In this document: positions 25,967 through 35,297 of the stretch, piece by piece
Position numbering within the stretch: position 1 is the stretch's first letter
How the letters are laid out: each line of letters opens with the position of its first letter
Assembly (NCBI RefSeq): GCF_013409005.1
Contig: NZ_JACBZO010000001.1
Location: 2,108,001-2,172,000 of the forward strand
DNA: 64,000 bases
Reading direction: 5' to 3'
DNA from: Demequina lutea
GTDB taxonomy: Bacteria; Actinomycetota; Actinomycetes; Actinomycetales; Demequinaceae
Notes under the pieces: model-generated
Seen by the model: the letters and a program-made list of their open reading frames with translations, nothing else
Database searches by the model: none
Told to the model about the DNA's origin: nothing
Made by a program: the position numbers and the translations under genes

Positions 25967-27748
25967 CTATCTGCCGAGTTCGATCGCAACTTGAGCAACG
26001 ATCGCGTGGACAAACGCCTGGGGCAGATTGCCCCTCATCTCATGCTTGAGTGGATTCCACTCCTCCGAAAACAGGCCCGCTGCGCCAACGCGTCCACGCA
26101 CGCGTTCGAACCACCTCCAGGCCTCCTCGCGGCGCCCCAACCTCAAGAGCGCGAGCGCCATCGACGCCTCGCACACCAGGAACGCACCCTCCGTGGATCC
26201 GAGCTCCTCGGCCCCATGCGCGAAGCGGTATAGGTGACCATCTCGCGCCAAGTCGCGAAGCACCGCATCGACCGTACGGGAATTGGTGGTGCTCTGCGGG
26301 TCGAACCCACCGCGAAGGGCGGGAATGATCAGTGCGGCGTCCGGAGCATCGTCATCCTGCGCGCGCTTCCACGCACCCTGTGCGGTGACGCACGTGCCTT
26401 GCACCCTGGCCTCGATCGAGTAGGCCAGGTCCCGCCACTGTCGGGCGTCGTCGTCGGGCGCGTAGTCGGCGATCGAACGCAGACCGCCGATGCAGGCCAG
26501 GCGCGAATGCGTCCACCATCGGTCGTCGAGCTCCCAGATGCCGGCATCCGGCTCGTCCCAGCGGGCACCAATCGCGCCGGCGGCAATGCGAGCGGCCTCC
26601 CAGCCGTCGTCATCCAGCCTGCCCACGCGTGCCGCTTGGGCGAAGAGCGCCAGCACCTCACCAAAGCCGTCTAGTTGAAACTGTTCGTTTGCGTGATTGC
26701 CCGCGATGGGCGTGGAGCCTGGGTATCCAGGAACGGGCAAGGGGCGCTCCTCCGACACGGGCTCGCCGACGACGGTGTAGGCGGGCTTGAGGTTCTCACC
26801 GTCGGCGAGCAGTCTTGCGGCGATGAAACTCACGGCCCCATCGAGGAGAAGATGCCCGCCGTAGGCGGCATCGGTGTGGCCCGTGAAGCATTGATCGCGG
26901 ATCCACGCGTAGCGATAGTCGTAGTTGCGCGGCCCGTGCAAACGCTCGGGAAGCCCGGTGGTCGCGGCGGCGACCATGCCCCCATGTTTGCTCGTGAGCC
27001 CATGGGCGAGGGCGTAGAACTTGGTGACGTTGGCATCGGCTGCGGTGCCCCTCACCTCTGGAACGACCTCGCTCCAGGCCTGGCGGGTGCGACTCCAGAG
27101 CGCGTCGGGGTCCAGGTCGCCCGTGGGGTTCGGCCGGTCCGCAGCCGCTTCACGCACGCCAGAACCTCCTCGCGCCGCCAGTTCGACCACCACGTCGTGG
27201 CTCCCGCCGGCGGGCACCGCGACCGTGCCCACAAGCGCGCCGTCCGTCGTGAACTGCGCGCCTTCGAGCCCGATCACCCGCACGTCGATGTCCCCGGTAG
27301 ACCACGTCCACGCACCATCGTCCAGGTGGGCAGGCGTGACGTCGGCCGCGCCAAAGCCCGCGCGGGGCGCAAGGCACACGTCGACCACCGCGTCTTCGTC
27401 GAGAGCCTGGATGCGGCGCAGGATGATGGCGCGGCCGTCCTCGCCCGGGTACGCGAGGGCGTCGACGCACTCGACGTCGCCCGCGCCCGTGGTCCACGTG
27501 GTGTGCCAGATCAGGGTGCCGGGCTCGTAATAGCCGCCAGATACGCGCGGAGTGGCGGTGGGCGAGATGCTGAAGCCGCCGTCGCCAGCCAACAGGCGCG
27601 AGAACACCGCGTCAGAGTCCCAGCGAGGGGCGCACAACCACACGATCGTGCCGTCGGGGCCCACCACCATGCCGCGCTCACCATCGGCGCAAAACGCGTA
27701 GTCGCGCAGGGGGTAAGTGGCAATCTCTCGCTCGGCCAGACGGGCCAT
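25967..27748 (-). CDS. Glycoside hydrolase family 15 (glucoamylase/trehalase-like)
   Basis: The 593-residue cytoplasmic protein (no signal peptide) has an N-terminal beta domain, here with the family-typical IATYPLRDYAFCADGERGMVV opening shortened, followed by an alpha/alpha barrel. Recognisable elements are RNYDYRYAWIRD, the acid-side EPDAGIWEL and the base-side SEEWNPLKHEMRGNLPQAF. Family members hydrolyse alpha-glucosidic bonds; mycobacterial relatives are trehalases, so trehalose is as likely a substrate as maltodextrin. It is the first gene of a pair with the SDR. If it is a trehalase, it would connect with the osmolyte genes elsewhere in the window. Confidence 0.87.
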   Translation of the reverse strand: MARLAEREIATYPLRDYAFCADGERGMVVGPDGTIVWLCAPRWDSDAVFSRLLAGDGGFSISPTATPRVSGGYYEPGTLIWHTTWTTGAGDVECVDALAYPGEDGRAIILRRIQALDEDAVVDVCLAPRAGFGAADVTPAHLDDGAWTWSTGDIDVRVIGLEGAQFTTDGALVGTVAVPAGGSHDVVVELAARGGSGVREAAADRPNPTGDLDPDALWSRTRQAWSEVVPEVRGTAADANVTKFYALAHGLTSKHGGMVAAATTGLPERLHGPRNYDYRYAWIRDQCFTGHTDAAYGGHLLLDGAVSFIAARLLADGENLKPAYTVVGEPVSEERPLPVPGYPGSTPIAGNHANEQFQLDGFGEVLALFAQAARVGRLDDDGWEAARIAAGAIGARWDEPDAGIWELDDRWWTHSRLACIGGLRSIADYAPDDDARQWRDLAYSIEARVQGTCVTAQGAWKRAQDDDAPDAALIIPALRGGFDPQSTTNSRTVDAVLRDLARDGHLYRFAHGAEELGSTEGAFLVCEASMALALLRLGRREEAWRWFERVRGRVGAAGLFSEEWNPLKHEMRGNLPQAFVHAIVAQVAIELGR

Positions 27749-27899
27749 TGCTGGCTCCTCACCGCAGCGGCTACTCGACAGATGCGCGCGTCACCCAAGG
27801 CGACTAAGGAGTGACCGCCGCCGGCGTAGTCGCCACGTCCTCACAAGGTGCAACGACCCTGGGGGCCGATTTGATGCCCCGGTCCGGCTGCGGCGGCGT

Positions 27900-29246
27900 T
27901 CAGGCGGCGATGCCGTACCTCTCCCTCCCGCCTAGGCGCGGGGCGCGCGCAGGGTCCACGGAACGCGGAGGCGTGAACCACACCACCCCGCCCTGCGCGC
28001 CATCCCCGCGCACTTCAATCTCCCAGCCGTCCCGGTGTATTCGATGGTGACATCGCGTACAAAGCAAGACTCCATTGCTCAGGTCCGTCATGCCCGCATC
28101 CCTTTCCCACCACTTGATGTGGTGCGCCTCGCACCAACTCGGTGGCGCGTTGCACCACGCGCACCCTCCATCACGTTCCACGAGCGCGAGGCGCTGCGCC
28201 GTGGTGAACAACCGACGCCCCCGCCCCCAATCCAGCACCTCCGACGCCCCACCAAGGATCGCCGGAATCACCTCGGCATCGGCCGCGGCCTGACGAAGCG
28301 CGGAGGCGCTCACGGGCTGCGCCACCCCATCGACCTCACCAACACCCAGTCCCGCAGCCAACTCCTCGCGCGTCATCCGCACCACCACGGTGGTCTTGAC
28401 ACCGCTCGTGGGCTGGTCGCAATCGAGCGCGTGACGGCACAGGTCCACGAGGATGTCGGCCCTCATCTGCCACGGCGTGCGGGTGTCCGACGTGGGATCG
28501 TCCCGCCGCTGTTGCATCGCCCACCGCACATTTGCGTCGAACACGGCGCGGACGGGTGCGGCATCCAGCGGGGTGAGCCTGGCGATGAGGGTGACCATGC
28601 CGTCGGCATCTTCGCGCAGGCCAGCGGACCGCTCGCCGTACTGACGCTCCTCGCGCCCCTCCCACCCCACTGGATCCGCGAGCGCCTGCGCGCGCCACAC
28701 GAGTTTGCGCACCTGATGAATCGCGAGCCCCGGCGCCTTGCTCAATGCCTGCGCGAAGAGGTCGCGAGTCGAGGCGGTGTCGGGTAGTCCCGCCATGGCC
28801 GACGTGAAGGCCGCGGCGGCGTCGACCGAAAGAGCCCCCTCACGCACGGCCCGCGCGAGCGCGACACGCACCTGCGCAAGTGGGCTCGGCGGCGCAAACA
28901 CGGCGCCTTCCACCGCAGCGTTGGCCAGCAGCTCCCCCGCCGCCACCAATCGCCGCGCCTCCGCCACACTCCCCCCGGTAGCGCGCGCGATCAACTCTCC
29001 CGCCGAGCGGAAGCCCTCACGCGCGGCCAACCCGGCCGAGCCGTCGGCCGGAGCCGAACGCCGATCCACCTCGGCCGCCACCTGCGCCAACGCCACATCC
29101 ACCGCGCGCCGCAACCCCGCCAAATCATGCGACAGCTCCAGCAACTCCGCGCGCGAGAGCCCCGCGACGTCGGCACCATCGCGAGCACACACAGCGGCGG
29201 CCGCGGTGCGAACGGAAGCGGTGGTCAACGTCATAAATACAGTCAA
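27900..29246 (-). CDS. HNH endonuclease-domain protein, DUF222/13E12 repeat type
   Basis: The 448-residue protein has a helical, Ala/Arg-rich DUF222 region (about residues 20-330). The C-terminal HNH motif comprises CAWCNAPPSWCEAHHIKWW, then LCTRCHHRIHRDGWEI, holding the His-His pair and two CxxC-type zinc ligands. These genes are multicopy in many actinobacteria and are thought to be selfish or mobile. No inverted repeats or flanking duplications are seen here. GC content and codon use resemble the neighbours. Nuclease activity is inferred from the intact motif. Confidence 0.88.
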   Translation of the reverse strand: MTVFMTLTTASVRTAAAAVCARDGADVAGLSRAELLELSHDLAGLRRAVDVALAQVAAEVDRRSAPADGSAGLAAREGFRSAGELIARATGGSVAEARRLVAAGELLANAAVEGAVFAPPSPLAQVRVALARAVREGALSVDAAAAFTSAMAGLPDTASTRDLFAQALSKAPGLAIHQVRKLVWRAQALADPVGWEGREERQYGERSAGLREDADGMVTLIARLTPLDAAPVRAVFDANVRWAMQQRRDDPTSDTRTPWQMRADILVDLCRHALDCDQPTSGVKTTVVVRMTREELAAGLGVGEVDGVAQPVSASALRQAAADAEVIPAILGGASEVLDWGRGRRLFTTAQRLALVERDGGCAWCNAPPSWCEAHHIKWWERDAGMTDLSNGVLLCTRCHHRIHRDGWEIEVRGDGAQGGVVWFTPPRSVDPARAPRLGGRERYGIAA

Positions 29247-29342
29247 TCACCACCCACTGACATCTAACGCGAGCAAACGGCCATACCTTCGGGCGCGTCC
29301 CGCGCAGCGCCCACCCCAGCAGTCACCACCCCCACAGCAAAG

Positions 29343-29759
29343 CTAGAGAGGCTTCTTGAAGAACGCGGCGACTTGGTCGTAACCGCGCGCGCGATAGAAC
29401 TCCTCGGCCATACTCGTCGCGAGCCGCACATACCGGCAGCCGCGGTCACGCGCCCACTGCTCGGCCGCAGCCATTAGCGCCCCGCCGATGCCCGATCCAC
29501 GGCGAGCCTCGTCCACCATGAGTTCCTGCACGTAGGCGGAGGGCCCGTCGGCAAAGAGCGTCGGCTGCTCGTACACAAGGGCATAGCCGACGATGCCCTC
29601 CCCCGCCGACGCGACCAACAGCGCCGCTCCCTGGTGAGCGAGTATCGAGGCAAACGACCGCTCGGCGACCGCGTAGGTCGGCTCGGCACCGAGCGGGAAG
29701 TCGCGCATCAGCGGCCAGACGCGCTCAAAGTCGGTCGCCTTCGCGGGTCTGATATCCAC
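29343..29759 (-). CDS. GNAT family N-acetyltransferase
   Basis: The 138-residue single-domain protein shows the GNAT fold: the beta4 strand VQELMVDEARRGSGIGGALM contains the acetyl-CoA pyrophosphate-binding R-x-x-G-x-G/A motif (about residues 86-92), and the C-terminal FYRARGYD motif is typical. The acceptor substrate cannot be predicted. It stands alone between the HNH gene and the divergent NUDIX gene. Confidence 0.85.
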   Translation of the reverse strand: MDIRPAKATDFERVWPLMRDFPLGAEPTYAVAERSFASILAHQGAALLVASAGEGIVGYALVYEQPTLFADGPSAYVQELMVDEARRGSGIGGALMAAAEQWARDRGCRYVRLATSMAEEFYRARGYDQVAAFFKKPL

Positions 29760-29873
29760 TTTGCCACCGTACCCAAGACGCCCGACGCGCGCGACGCCCT
29801 CGCGGCGGGCGCGGTGGACGATCTCATCGTGACGTCATCCCCACAGTCCTGAGCACGGGGGCGCCATGACACC

Positions 29874-30350
29874 ATGTCCACCATGTCCACCATGACGCCA
29901 GGCCACGACACCAACGACGCGCCCACCCCCGACATCGTCGTCAGCGCGGTGGTCCTTAGGGACGCATCGGGCCGGATCCTCACCGTCCGCAAGGCGGGCA
30001 CTCAACGCTTCATGCTCCCCGGCGGCAAGCCCGAGCCGGGCGAGACCGCGGCGCACACCGCGATCAGGGAGTGCGCCGAGGAACTTGGCCTCACGCTCGA
30101 CCCCAATCGCCTGACAAGCCTGGGCGTCTTCATGGCCGATGCCGCAAACGAGCCCGGCCTGACGCTCCAGGGCTCCGTGTTCGAGCACCCGCTGCTGGGG
30201 GATCCGGCCGCCGCCGCCGAGATCGCGGAGCTCAGGTGGCTCGACCCGTCGCGGCCCCTCCCCGACGACCTCGCTCCGCTGCTCGAGCACCACGTGTTGC
30301 CGATGCTCACGACGCGGCACTCAGGACTTCGCACGGAAGGCTCCGCATGA
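29874..30350 (+). CDS. NUDIX hydrolase
   Basis: The 158-residue protein has a complete Nudix box G-x5-E-x7-RE-x2-EE-x-G (GKPEPGETAAHTAIRECAEELG, shown in shortened form, about residues 46-67). It should hydrolyse a nucleoside diphosphate linked to another group. Three in-frame ATGs occur in a tandem ATGTCCACC repeat at the start (29874, 29883 and 29892), so the precise start is uncertain. The stop overlaps the start of the next gene (ATGA), making it translationally coupled to methionine aminopeptidase. Confidence 0.85.
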   Translation: MSTMSTMTPGHDTNDAPTPDIVVSAVVLRDASGRILTVRKAGTQRFMLPGGKPEPGETAAHTAIRECAEELGLTLDPNRLTSLGVFMADAANEPGLTLQGSVFEHPLLGDPAAAAEIAELRWLDPSRPLPDDLAPLLEHHVLPMLTTRHSGLRTEGSA

Positions 30351-31117
30351 TCGAGATCCTCAACCGGTCCCAACTGGTTCGCGCCAGGGCGACGGGCGCG
30401 CTCGTCGGCCACGTCCTGCAGACCATGAGGGAGCGCACCAAAGTGGGCACCAACCTCCTGGAGATCGACCAGTGGACCCAGGCCATGATTGCCGAGGCCG
30501 GGGCCGTGTCCTGCTACGTCGACTACGCGCCCTCGTTCGGTGACGGACCCTTCGGCCACTACATCTGCACGTCCGTAAATGACGCGGTGCTGCACGGACT
30601 CCCCCGCGACCACACGCTCGCCGACGGCGACCTCCTCACCCTCGACCTTGCGTTCCTCAAGGACGGCATCGCCGCTGACTCCGCCATCAGCTTCATCGTG
30701 GGCGACTCCCGGCCACCCGAGAGCGTCGCGATGATCGAGGCGACGCAACGCGCGCTGGCCGCGGGCATTGCGGTGGCGGGGCCGGGTGCGCGTATCGGCG
30801 ACATCTCCCACGCCGTCGGCGAGGTCCTCAGCGCGGCCGGCTATCCGATCAACGGCGACTTTGGCGGCCACGGCATCGGATCGACGATGCACCAGGACCC
30901 GCACGTGCCCAACATCGGGCAGCCTCACCGTGGCTACAAGCTGCGCCCGGGCCTCCTGCTCGCGATCGAGCCGTGGGTCATGGTTGACACCGACGAGCTG
31001 GTGACCGACGCCGACGGATGGACGCTCCGCAGCGCCACGGGCTGCCGGACCGCGCACAGCGAGCACACGATTGCGATCACCGACGACGGGGCCGAGATTC
31101 TCACCCTGGCCAACTAG
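30347..31117 (+). CDS. map: Type I methionine aminopeptidase
   Basis: Removes the N-terminal Met from nascent proteins using two metal ions. The 256-residue protein has the pita-bread metal ligands: Asp in LLTLDLAF, Asp in GIAADSAISF, His in GGHGIGSTMHQ, Glu in LAIEPWVM and Glu in HSEHTIAI. The ATG at 30347 overlaps the NUDIX stop. This copy lies outside the usual ribosomal-protein context (adk-map-infA), so it may be a second, paralogous MetAP; actinobacteria commonly carry two. Confidence 0.88.
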   Translation: MIEILNRSQLVRARATGALVGHVLQTMRERTKVGTNLLEIDQWTQAMIAEAGAVSCYVDYAPSFGDGPFGHYICTSVNDAVLHGLPRDHTLADGDLLTLDLAFLKDGIAADSAISFIVGDSRPPESVAMIEATQRALAAGIAVAGPGARIGDISHAVGEVLSAAGYPINGDFGGHGIGSTMHQDPHVPNIGQPHRGYKLRPGLLLAIEPWVMVDTDELVTDADGWTLRSATGCRTAHSEHTIAITDDGAEILTLAN

Positions 31118-31148
31118 GGGCGGCGGCGCGCGGCCGACGAAATCGGTG

Positions 31149-31173
31149 GGCGTCTCGTGCTCGCGCAGACGCC
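31149..31173 (+). terminator. Weak hairpin after map
   Basis: GGCGTCT and AGACGCC arms with an 11-base loop lie 31 bases after the map stop. There is no T-run, so it is a weak terminator candidate only. Confidence 0.25.
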
Positions 31174-31276
31174 AGCGACGACGCGCCCGCGCCACGGCGC
31201 CAGCGGTCTCGCTACCGCGCGTGCCCCGACTGGAGTACTTCGGCGCCAAAAACGCTTCAGGGCTAAGGTGGAAAGC

Positions 31277-31609
31277 ATGGCCCATGAGGGCGTACTTTCT
31301 GAGCCCCTCAGCGACGAGGAGCAGGTTGTCCTGCGGGCGCTCGCGCGCGACCTGGTGCGCCTTCCTCAAGACCTCGTGGTTGCCCCTGGCCCGGAGCACG
31401 GGCTGCCCAGGAGCGAGGACTTCAACGTGATGCCCCCGTCCGACACTCCGCAAAGGCGGATGCGCATCGGCGATCTGGCAGAGGCGAGCGTGAGACGGCG
31501 CGTCTTCGACCATCTCGACGGCGTCGACCTCCGGATGGCCGCCGCCGGGCCGTCTCGCATCTGCGAGACCGACACGGCCCCCCACAACCCCGAATGGAAG
31601 TTGTCATGA
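31277..31609 (+). CDS. Unknown 110-residue protein, coupled to next gene
   Basis: I do not recognise the family. From the ATG at 31277, preceded by GGTGGAAAG, the product is a soluble, acidic-to-neutral protein without membrane or signal segments. Its stop overlaps the next start (ATGA at 31606-31609), so the two genes are translationally coupled and probably act together. The frame is open upstream to 31157, but that part is Arg/Ala-rich and looks like noncoding GC-rich sequence. The coding call rests on the ribosome binding site, the coupling and codon pattern. Confidence 0.6.
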   Translation: MAHEGVLSEPLSDEEQVVLRALARDLVRLPQDLVVAPGPEHGLPRSEDFNVMPPSDTPQRRMRIGDLAEASVRRRVFDHLDGVDLRMAAAGPSRICETDTAPHNPEWKLS

Positions 31610-32580
31610 AAAAAGCCCTCACGGGATTCAGCGAGTACGACCGCTTTGGACCCTGGGTCGACGAGGTCAAGCAAATAGAGGACTTGCCGCGCCTGTATCG
31701 CAACCACCCGATCGATTTCGGCGTTGAGCGCCTTGTCCTGAAGGTGCCGCGCAACATCACGCGCAGGAACGCAACGCCAGACATGGACCTGTACGACCAT
31801 CTGATCATGCTGGGGCAGGACCTGCTGACCGTGCTCAGCCGACGCATGGGCACGCCGTCGCGCAAAGGTAGTGCGGACAGCGGCAAGGGGTACGACGTCG
31901 TGGCCATCCCGTTTGCCGACGTGGTCGCCATCCGCAACTCTCTCAACCTTCTGGATGGTCGCCTGACGGTCTCCACGGCCGAGGGAACCCCGATCAGCGT
32001 GTCGTACAACGGATCGGCAGGAGACGTGGTGCTCGCGTTTGTCAGCGCGCTCAGGGAGGTCGCCTGCACAAAGCCTGCGAGCCCCGTCGGCTTGGCGCTG
32101 CTTGCAGCGGGCGGTCCGCTCGCTCGGCCCGTGGTGTCGGGGCTCGGCCCTGTCGACAGGTTCCTGGAGACTGCCTTCCTTGAGGCCCGCAGCGCCAACC
32201 CCCGCCTCTCCGCGTGGGCGGCACACGGGAGTAGGCGTCTGGTCCCGGAGGCCGCTGGGATGCAGGGAGTTGTTCAACGGCTGAAGCACGCACTATCGCC
32301 GATGACACTGCACGGAGCATTGTTCGCGGCGGACGAGGTCGCGATGGAAGTCTTTGGGCGGCATTCCTGGCTCATGCGGGGCCGCGTCCCGACCTACTCC
32401 ACGTCGCACCTGGTGATCCCCTTTGGCGCCCCCGACCGGCTCGACTTCGCGCCCCACCCGCTCTACCCCGACGTTACGGTGGCGACCATCGGAGCTGGCG
32501 AGTGGAGGCAAGCGCTCCCCGTGCCGCGCGATTCGGTGACCGAGCAATTGCTGCGCGACGCCGCCAGCAAGATCCGCTGA
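31606..32580 (+). CDS. Unknown 324-residue protein with possible PH-like domain
   Basis: There is no clear family. The start is the ATG at 31606 with GGAAG six bases upstream; it overlaps the preceding stop. Residues about 85-160 (DVVAIPFADVVAIRNSLNLL, then DGRLTVSTAEG and ISVSYN) resemble the strand pattern and closing helix of bacterial PH-like (YokE/bPH) domains. The remainder is soluble, with a second mixed alpha/beta region that has a similar ending (TVATIGAGEWRQALPVP). There is no signal peptide or membrane span. The PH-like assignment is pattern-based inference. Confidence 0.65.
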   Translation: MKKALTGFSEYDRFGPWVDEVKQIEDLPRLYRNHPIDFGVERLVLKVPRNITRRNATPDMDLYDHLIMLGQDLLTVLSRRMGTPSRKGSADSGKGYDVVAIPFADVVAIRNSLNLLDGRLTVSTAEGTPISVSYNGSAGDVVLAFVSALREVACTKPASPVGLALLAAGGPLARPVVSGLGPVDRFLETAFLEARSANPRLSAWAAHGSRRLVPEAAGMQGVVQRLKHALSPMTLHGALFAADEVAMEVFGRHSWLMRGRVPTYSTSHLVIPFGAPDRLDFAPHPLYPDVTVATIGAGEWRQALPVPRDSVTEQLLRDAASKIR

Positions 32581-32644
32581 GGCGAGCGCAACTGACGGGG
32601 CCGAACGCGCCCCAGCGTCGGCCCCACGTGACAGAATCATTTCC

Positions 32645-35281
32645 ATGCCTGGAACCAATCTCACGCGCGTTGAGGCCGAGGCCCGCGCCAACATCGTCTC
32701 TACAGAGACGTACACCGTCGAACTTGACCTCACCACCTCCGAGGAGACCTTCCGCTCGACATCGACCGTCGCCTTTGCGGGCACGCCGGGTCAGTCGACC
32801 TTCATCGACCTGATCGCCCCGACGGTCCTGAGCATCACCCTCAACGGCGAGCAGCTGGACCCCGCGACGCACTTCGAAGACTCCCGCATCACCCTCCCGA
32901 ACCTCCAGGCGAGCAACACCCTCACCGTCGTGGCCGACTGCGCCTACATGAACACCGGCGAGGGCCTGCACCGCTTCACCGACCCCGAGGACGGAGAGGT
33001 CTACCTCTACAGCCAGTTCGAGGTCGCCGACACGCGCCGCGTGTTCGCCGTGTTCGAGCAGCCCGACCTCAAGGCCGCCTTCCAGTTCACCGTGACCGCA
33101 CCGGAACACTGGCACGTGCTGAGCAACAACCCCTCGACCATCACCCCCGTCGCCGGCGCGACCATCACGATCGCGGGCCACACCCGCGGGGTCTCCCGCT
33201 GGGAGTTCACCCCCACCACGCGCTTGCCTTGCTACGTGACCGCGATCGTCGCTGGCCCGTACCACGAGGTCAAGGGCACCGTGGAGTCGCGCAAGGGCAC
33301 CCTGCAGGCCAACGTCTACTGCCGGAAGGGACTCGCGCCCTTCCTTGATTCCGACGTCATCCTGGACGACACCCAGAAGGGCTTCACGTTCTACGAGGAC
33401 AAGTTCCAGACGGATTACCCGTACGAGAAGTACGACCAGATCTTTGTGCCCGAGTTCAACGCGGGCGCCATGGAGAACGCCGGCTGCGTCACGTTCCTCG
33501 AGGAGTACGTGTTCCGCTCCAAGGCCGCCAAGGCCCGCATCGAGCGCCGCACCATCACCGTTCTCCACGAGCTCGCCCACATGTGGTTTGGCGACCTGGT
33601 CACCATGAAGTGGTGGAACGACCTGTGGCTCAACGAGTCCTTCGCGGAGTTCATGTCCACCCTCGCCGCCGCGGAGACCACCCAGTACAAGAACGCCTGG
33701 GTCACCTTCAACTCCATGGAGAAGTCGTGGGCCTACCGTCAGGACCAGCTCCCCTCGACGCACCCGATCATGGCCAACATCCGCGACCTCGAGGACGTCG
33801 AGGTCAACTTTGACGGCATCACCTACGCCAAGGGCGCCTCGGTGCTCAAGCAGATGGTCGCATGGGTGGGCCAGGACGCCTTCTTTGCGGGCGTCGCCGA
33901 ATACATGCGCAAGCACCACCACGCCAACGCCACGCTAAACGACCTGCTCGTCGAACTCGAGAAGGCATCGGGCCGCGACCTGGCCGCGTGGAGCGACGTC
34001 TGGCTCCAGAAGGCGGGCGTCACCACGCTTCGTCCGGTCATTGAAACGAGCGCGGGTGAAACGGACGACGGCGGTGTGGATGGGGCACCGGTCATGACCC
34101 GCTTCGCCGTCGCCCAAGAGGTCCCCGCCGAATGGCCGACGCAGCGCCCGCACCGGCTCGCGATTGGCGGCTACGACCTGGTAGACGGCGCGCTCACGCG
34201 CACCTTCCTGGTGGAGACGGACATCGACGGTGCCCTCACCGAGATCCCCGAGCTCGTCGGCAAGGACCGCCCCGCGCTCATCCTGGTGAACGACGACGAC
34301 CTCGCCTACGCCAAGGTGCGCCTCGACGAGGCCTCGCTTGCGACCGCGACCGAGCACGTCGCCACCCTGCCGCCATTCCCCCGTTCGATGGTGCTCGCGG
34401 CGGCGTGGGACATGACTCGCGACGGCGAAATGGCCGCCCGCGCATTCATCGACCTAGTGTTGAAGAACATCGGCGCCGAAAAGGAGTCCACTCTCACGCT
34501 GACGCTCCTGCGTCAGCTCCAGACGGCGCTGGGCTTCTACGTGTCCCCCGCCGCGGCCGACCTCACTACGGAGCACGCGGCCGACTCCCTGTGGGCGCTC
34601 ACCCTCGAGGCGGAGCCCGGCAGCGACAACCAGCTGCAGTTCCTGCGGGCGTTCGCGGCCCTGGCTTCGACCGAGATTCAGTTGGATACCGTCCAGGCCC
34701 TCGTCGACGACAAGCTGCATCTCGACGACCTGCCCCTCGACACCGACCTGTCGTGGGACCTGCTCAGCTCGCTTGTTGCGGGCGGCCGTGCCACAGAAAT
34801 CGCGATCGAGCTGCAACTGAACAAGGACGCGACCGCGTCGGGCGAGCGTCGCGCGGCACACGCACGTGCGGCGATCCCGACCGCAGAGTCCAAGCGTGCC
34901 GCCTGGGACGCACTCATCAACGCTCCCAAGGGCAAGGACCTGCCCAACGCGATCCAGTCGGAGACCACGAGCGGCTTCAACCACGTGCACGACGTCGCCC
35001 TGCTCGAGCCGTACGTTGACGAATACTTCGCGATGCTGCGCCGGGTCTACAGCGAGAAGACCAACGAGATGGCCTCCAACCTCATCGAGGGCCTTTTCCC
35101 CTCACATCATGCCGGCCGCGTGCTCGACCTTCAGGACAGGGCCGATGCCTGGCTCGCATCCAACGACGACGCTCACGACGCGCTCAAGCGCCTGGTGATC
35201 GAGGGCCGCGACAACGTGCGCAGGGCCCTGGTTGCTCAGGAGGCCGACGCGTCCGCCGACTGGGAGTCAGTAGTCGAATAG
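32645..35281 (+). CDS. pepN: Aminopeptidase N (M1 family)
   Basis: A cytosolic zinc metallo-aminopeptidase of 878 residues, the usual length. It has the substrate-anchoring GAMENAG motif, zinc site HELAHMWFGDLV with the second Glu ligand in NESFAEF, and the C-terminal ERAP1-like helical domain. The start MPGTNLTRVEAEARA is shared almost word for word with the second copy at 38152. It trims N-terminal residues from peptides during protein turnover. Hairpin-forming repeats directly follow the stop. All catalytic residues are present in this copy. Confidence 0.95.
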   Translation: MPGTNLTRVEAEARANIVSTETYTVELDLTTSEETFRSTSTVAFAGTPGQSTFIDLIAPTVLSITLNGEQLDPATHFEDSRITLPNLQASNTLTVVADCAYMNTGEGLHRFTDPEDGEVYLYSQFEVADTRRVFAVFEQPDLKAAFQFTVTAPEHWHVLSNNPSTITPVAGATITIAGHTRGVSRWEFTPTTRLPCYVTAIVAGPYHEVKGTVESRKGTLQANVYCRKGLAPFLDSDVILDDTQKGFTFYEDKFQTDYPYEKYDQIFVPEFNAGAMENAGCVTFLEEYVFRSKAAKARIERRTITVLHELAHMWFGDLVTMKWWNDLWLNESFAEFMSTLAAAETTQYKNAWVTFNSMEKSWAYRQDQLPSTHPIMANIRDLEDVEVNFDGITYAKGASVLKQMVAWVGQDAFFAGVAEYMRKHHHANATLNDLLVELEKASGRDLAAWSDVWLQKAGVTTLRPVIETSAGETDDGGVDGAPVMTRFAVAQEVPAEWPTQRPHRLAIGGYDLVDGALTRTFLVETDIDGALTEIPELVGKDRPALILVNDDDLAYAKVRLDEASLATATEHVATLPPFPRSMVLAAAWDMTRDGEMAARAFIDLVLKNIGAEKESTLTLTLLRQLQTALGFYVSPAAADLTTEHAADSLWALTLEAEPGSDNQLQFLRAFAALASTEIQLDTVQALVDDKLHLDDLPLDTDLSWDLLSSLVAGGRATEIAIELQLNKDATASGERRAAHARAAIPTAESKRAAWDALINAPKGKDLPNAIQSETTSGFNHVHDVALLEPYVDEYFAMLRRVYSEKTNEMASNLIEGLFPSHHAGRVLDLQDRADAWLASNDDAHDALKRLVIEGRDNVRRALVAQEADASADWESVVE

Positions 35282-35297
35282 CGCTACCCACCCGCGC

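Noticed and set aside
27900-29246. HNH gene as a mobile intron or intein
   Set aside because: DUF222-HNH genes are stand-alone; no interrupted host gene, terminal repeats or target duplication is visible.
29874-29897. ATGTCCACC tandem repeat as a regulatory feature
   Set aside because: Only two copies plus a partial; it just gives alternative in-frame ATGs for the NUDIX gene.
30002-31585. 527-codon minus-strand frame across NUDIX and map
   Set aside because: Antisense of three well-supported plus-strand genes; no motif.
32474-33922. Long minus-strand frame of 482 codons antisense to pepN
   Set aside because: Shadow of high-GC codon structure; composition is Val/Gly/Glu/His with no domain, while the plus strand encodes a full M1 peptidase.
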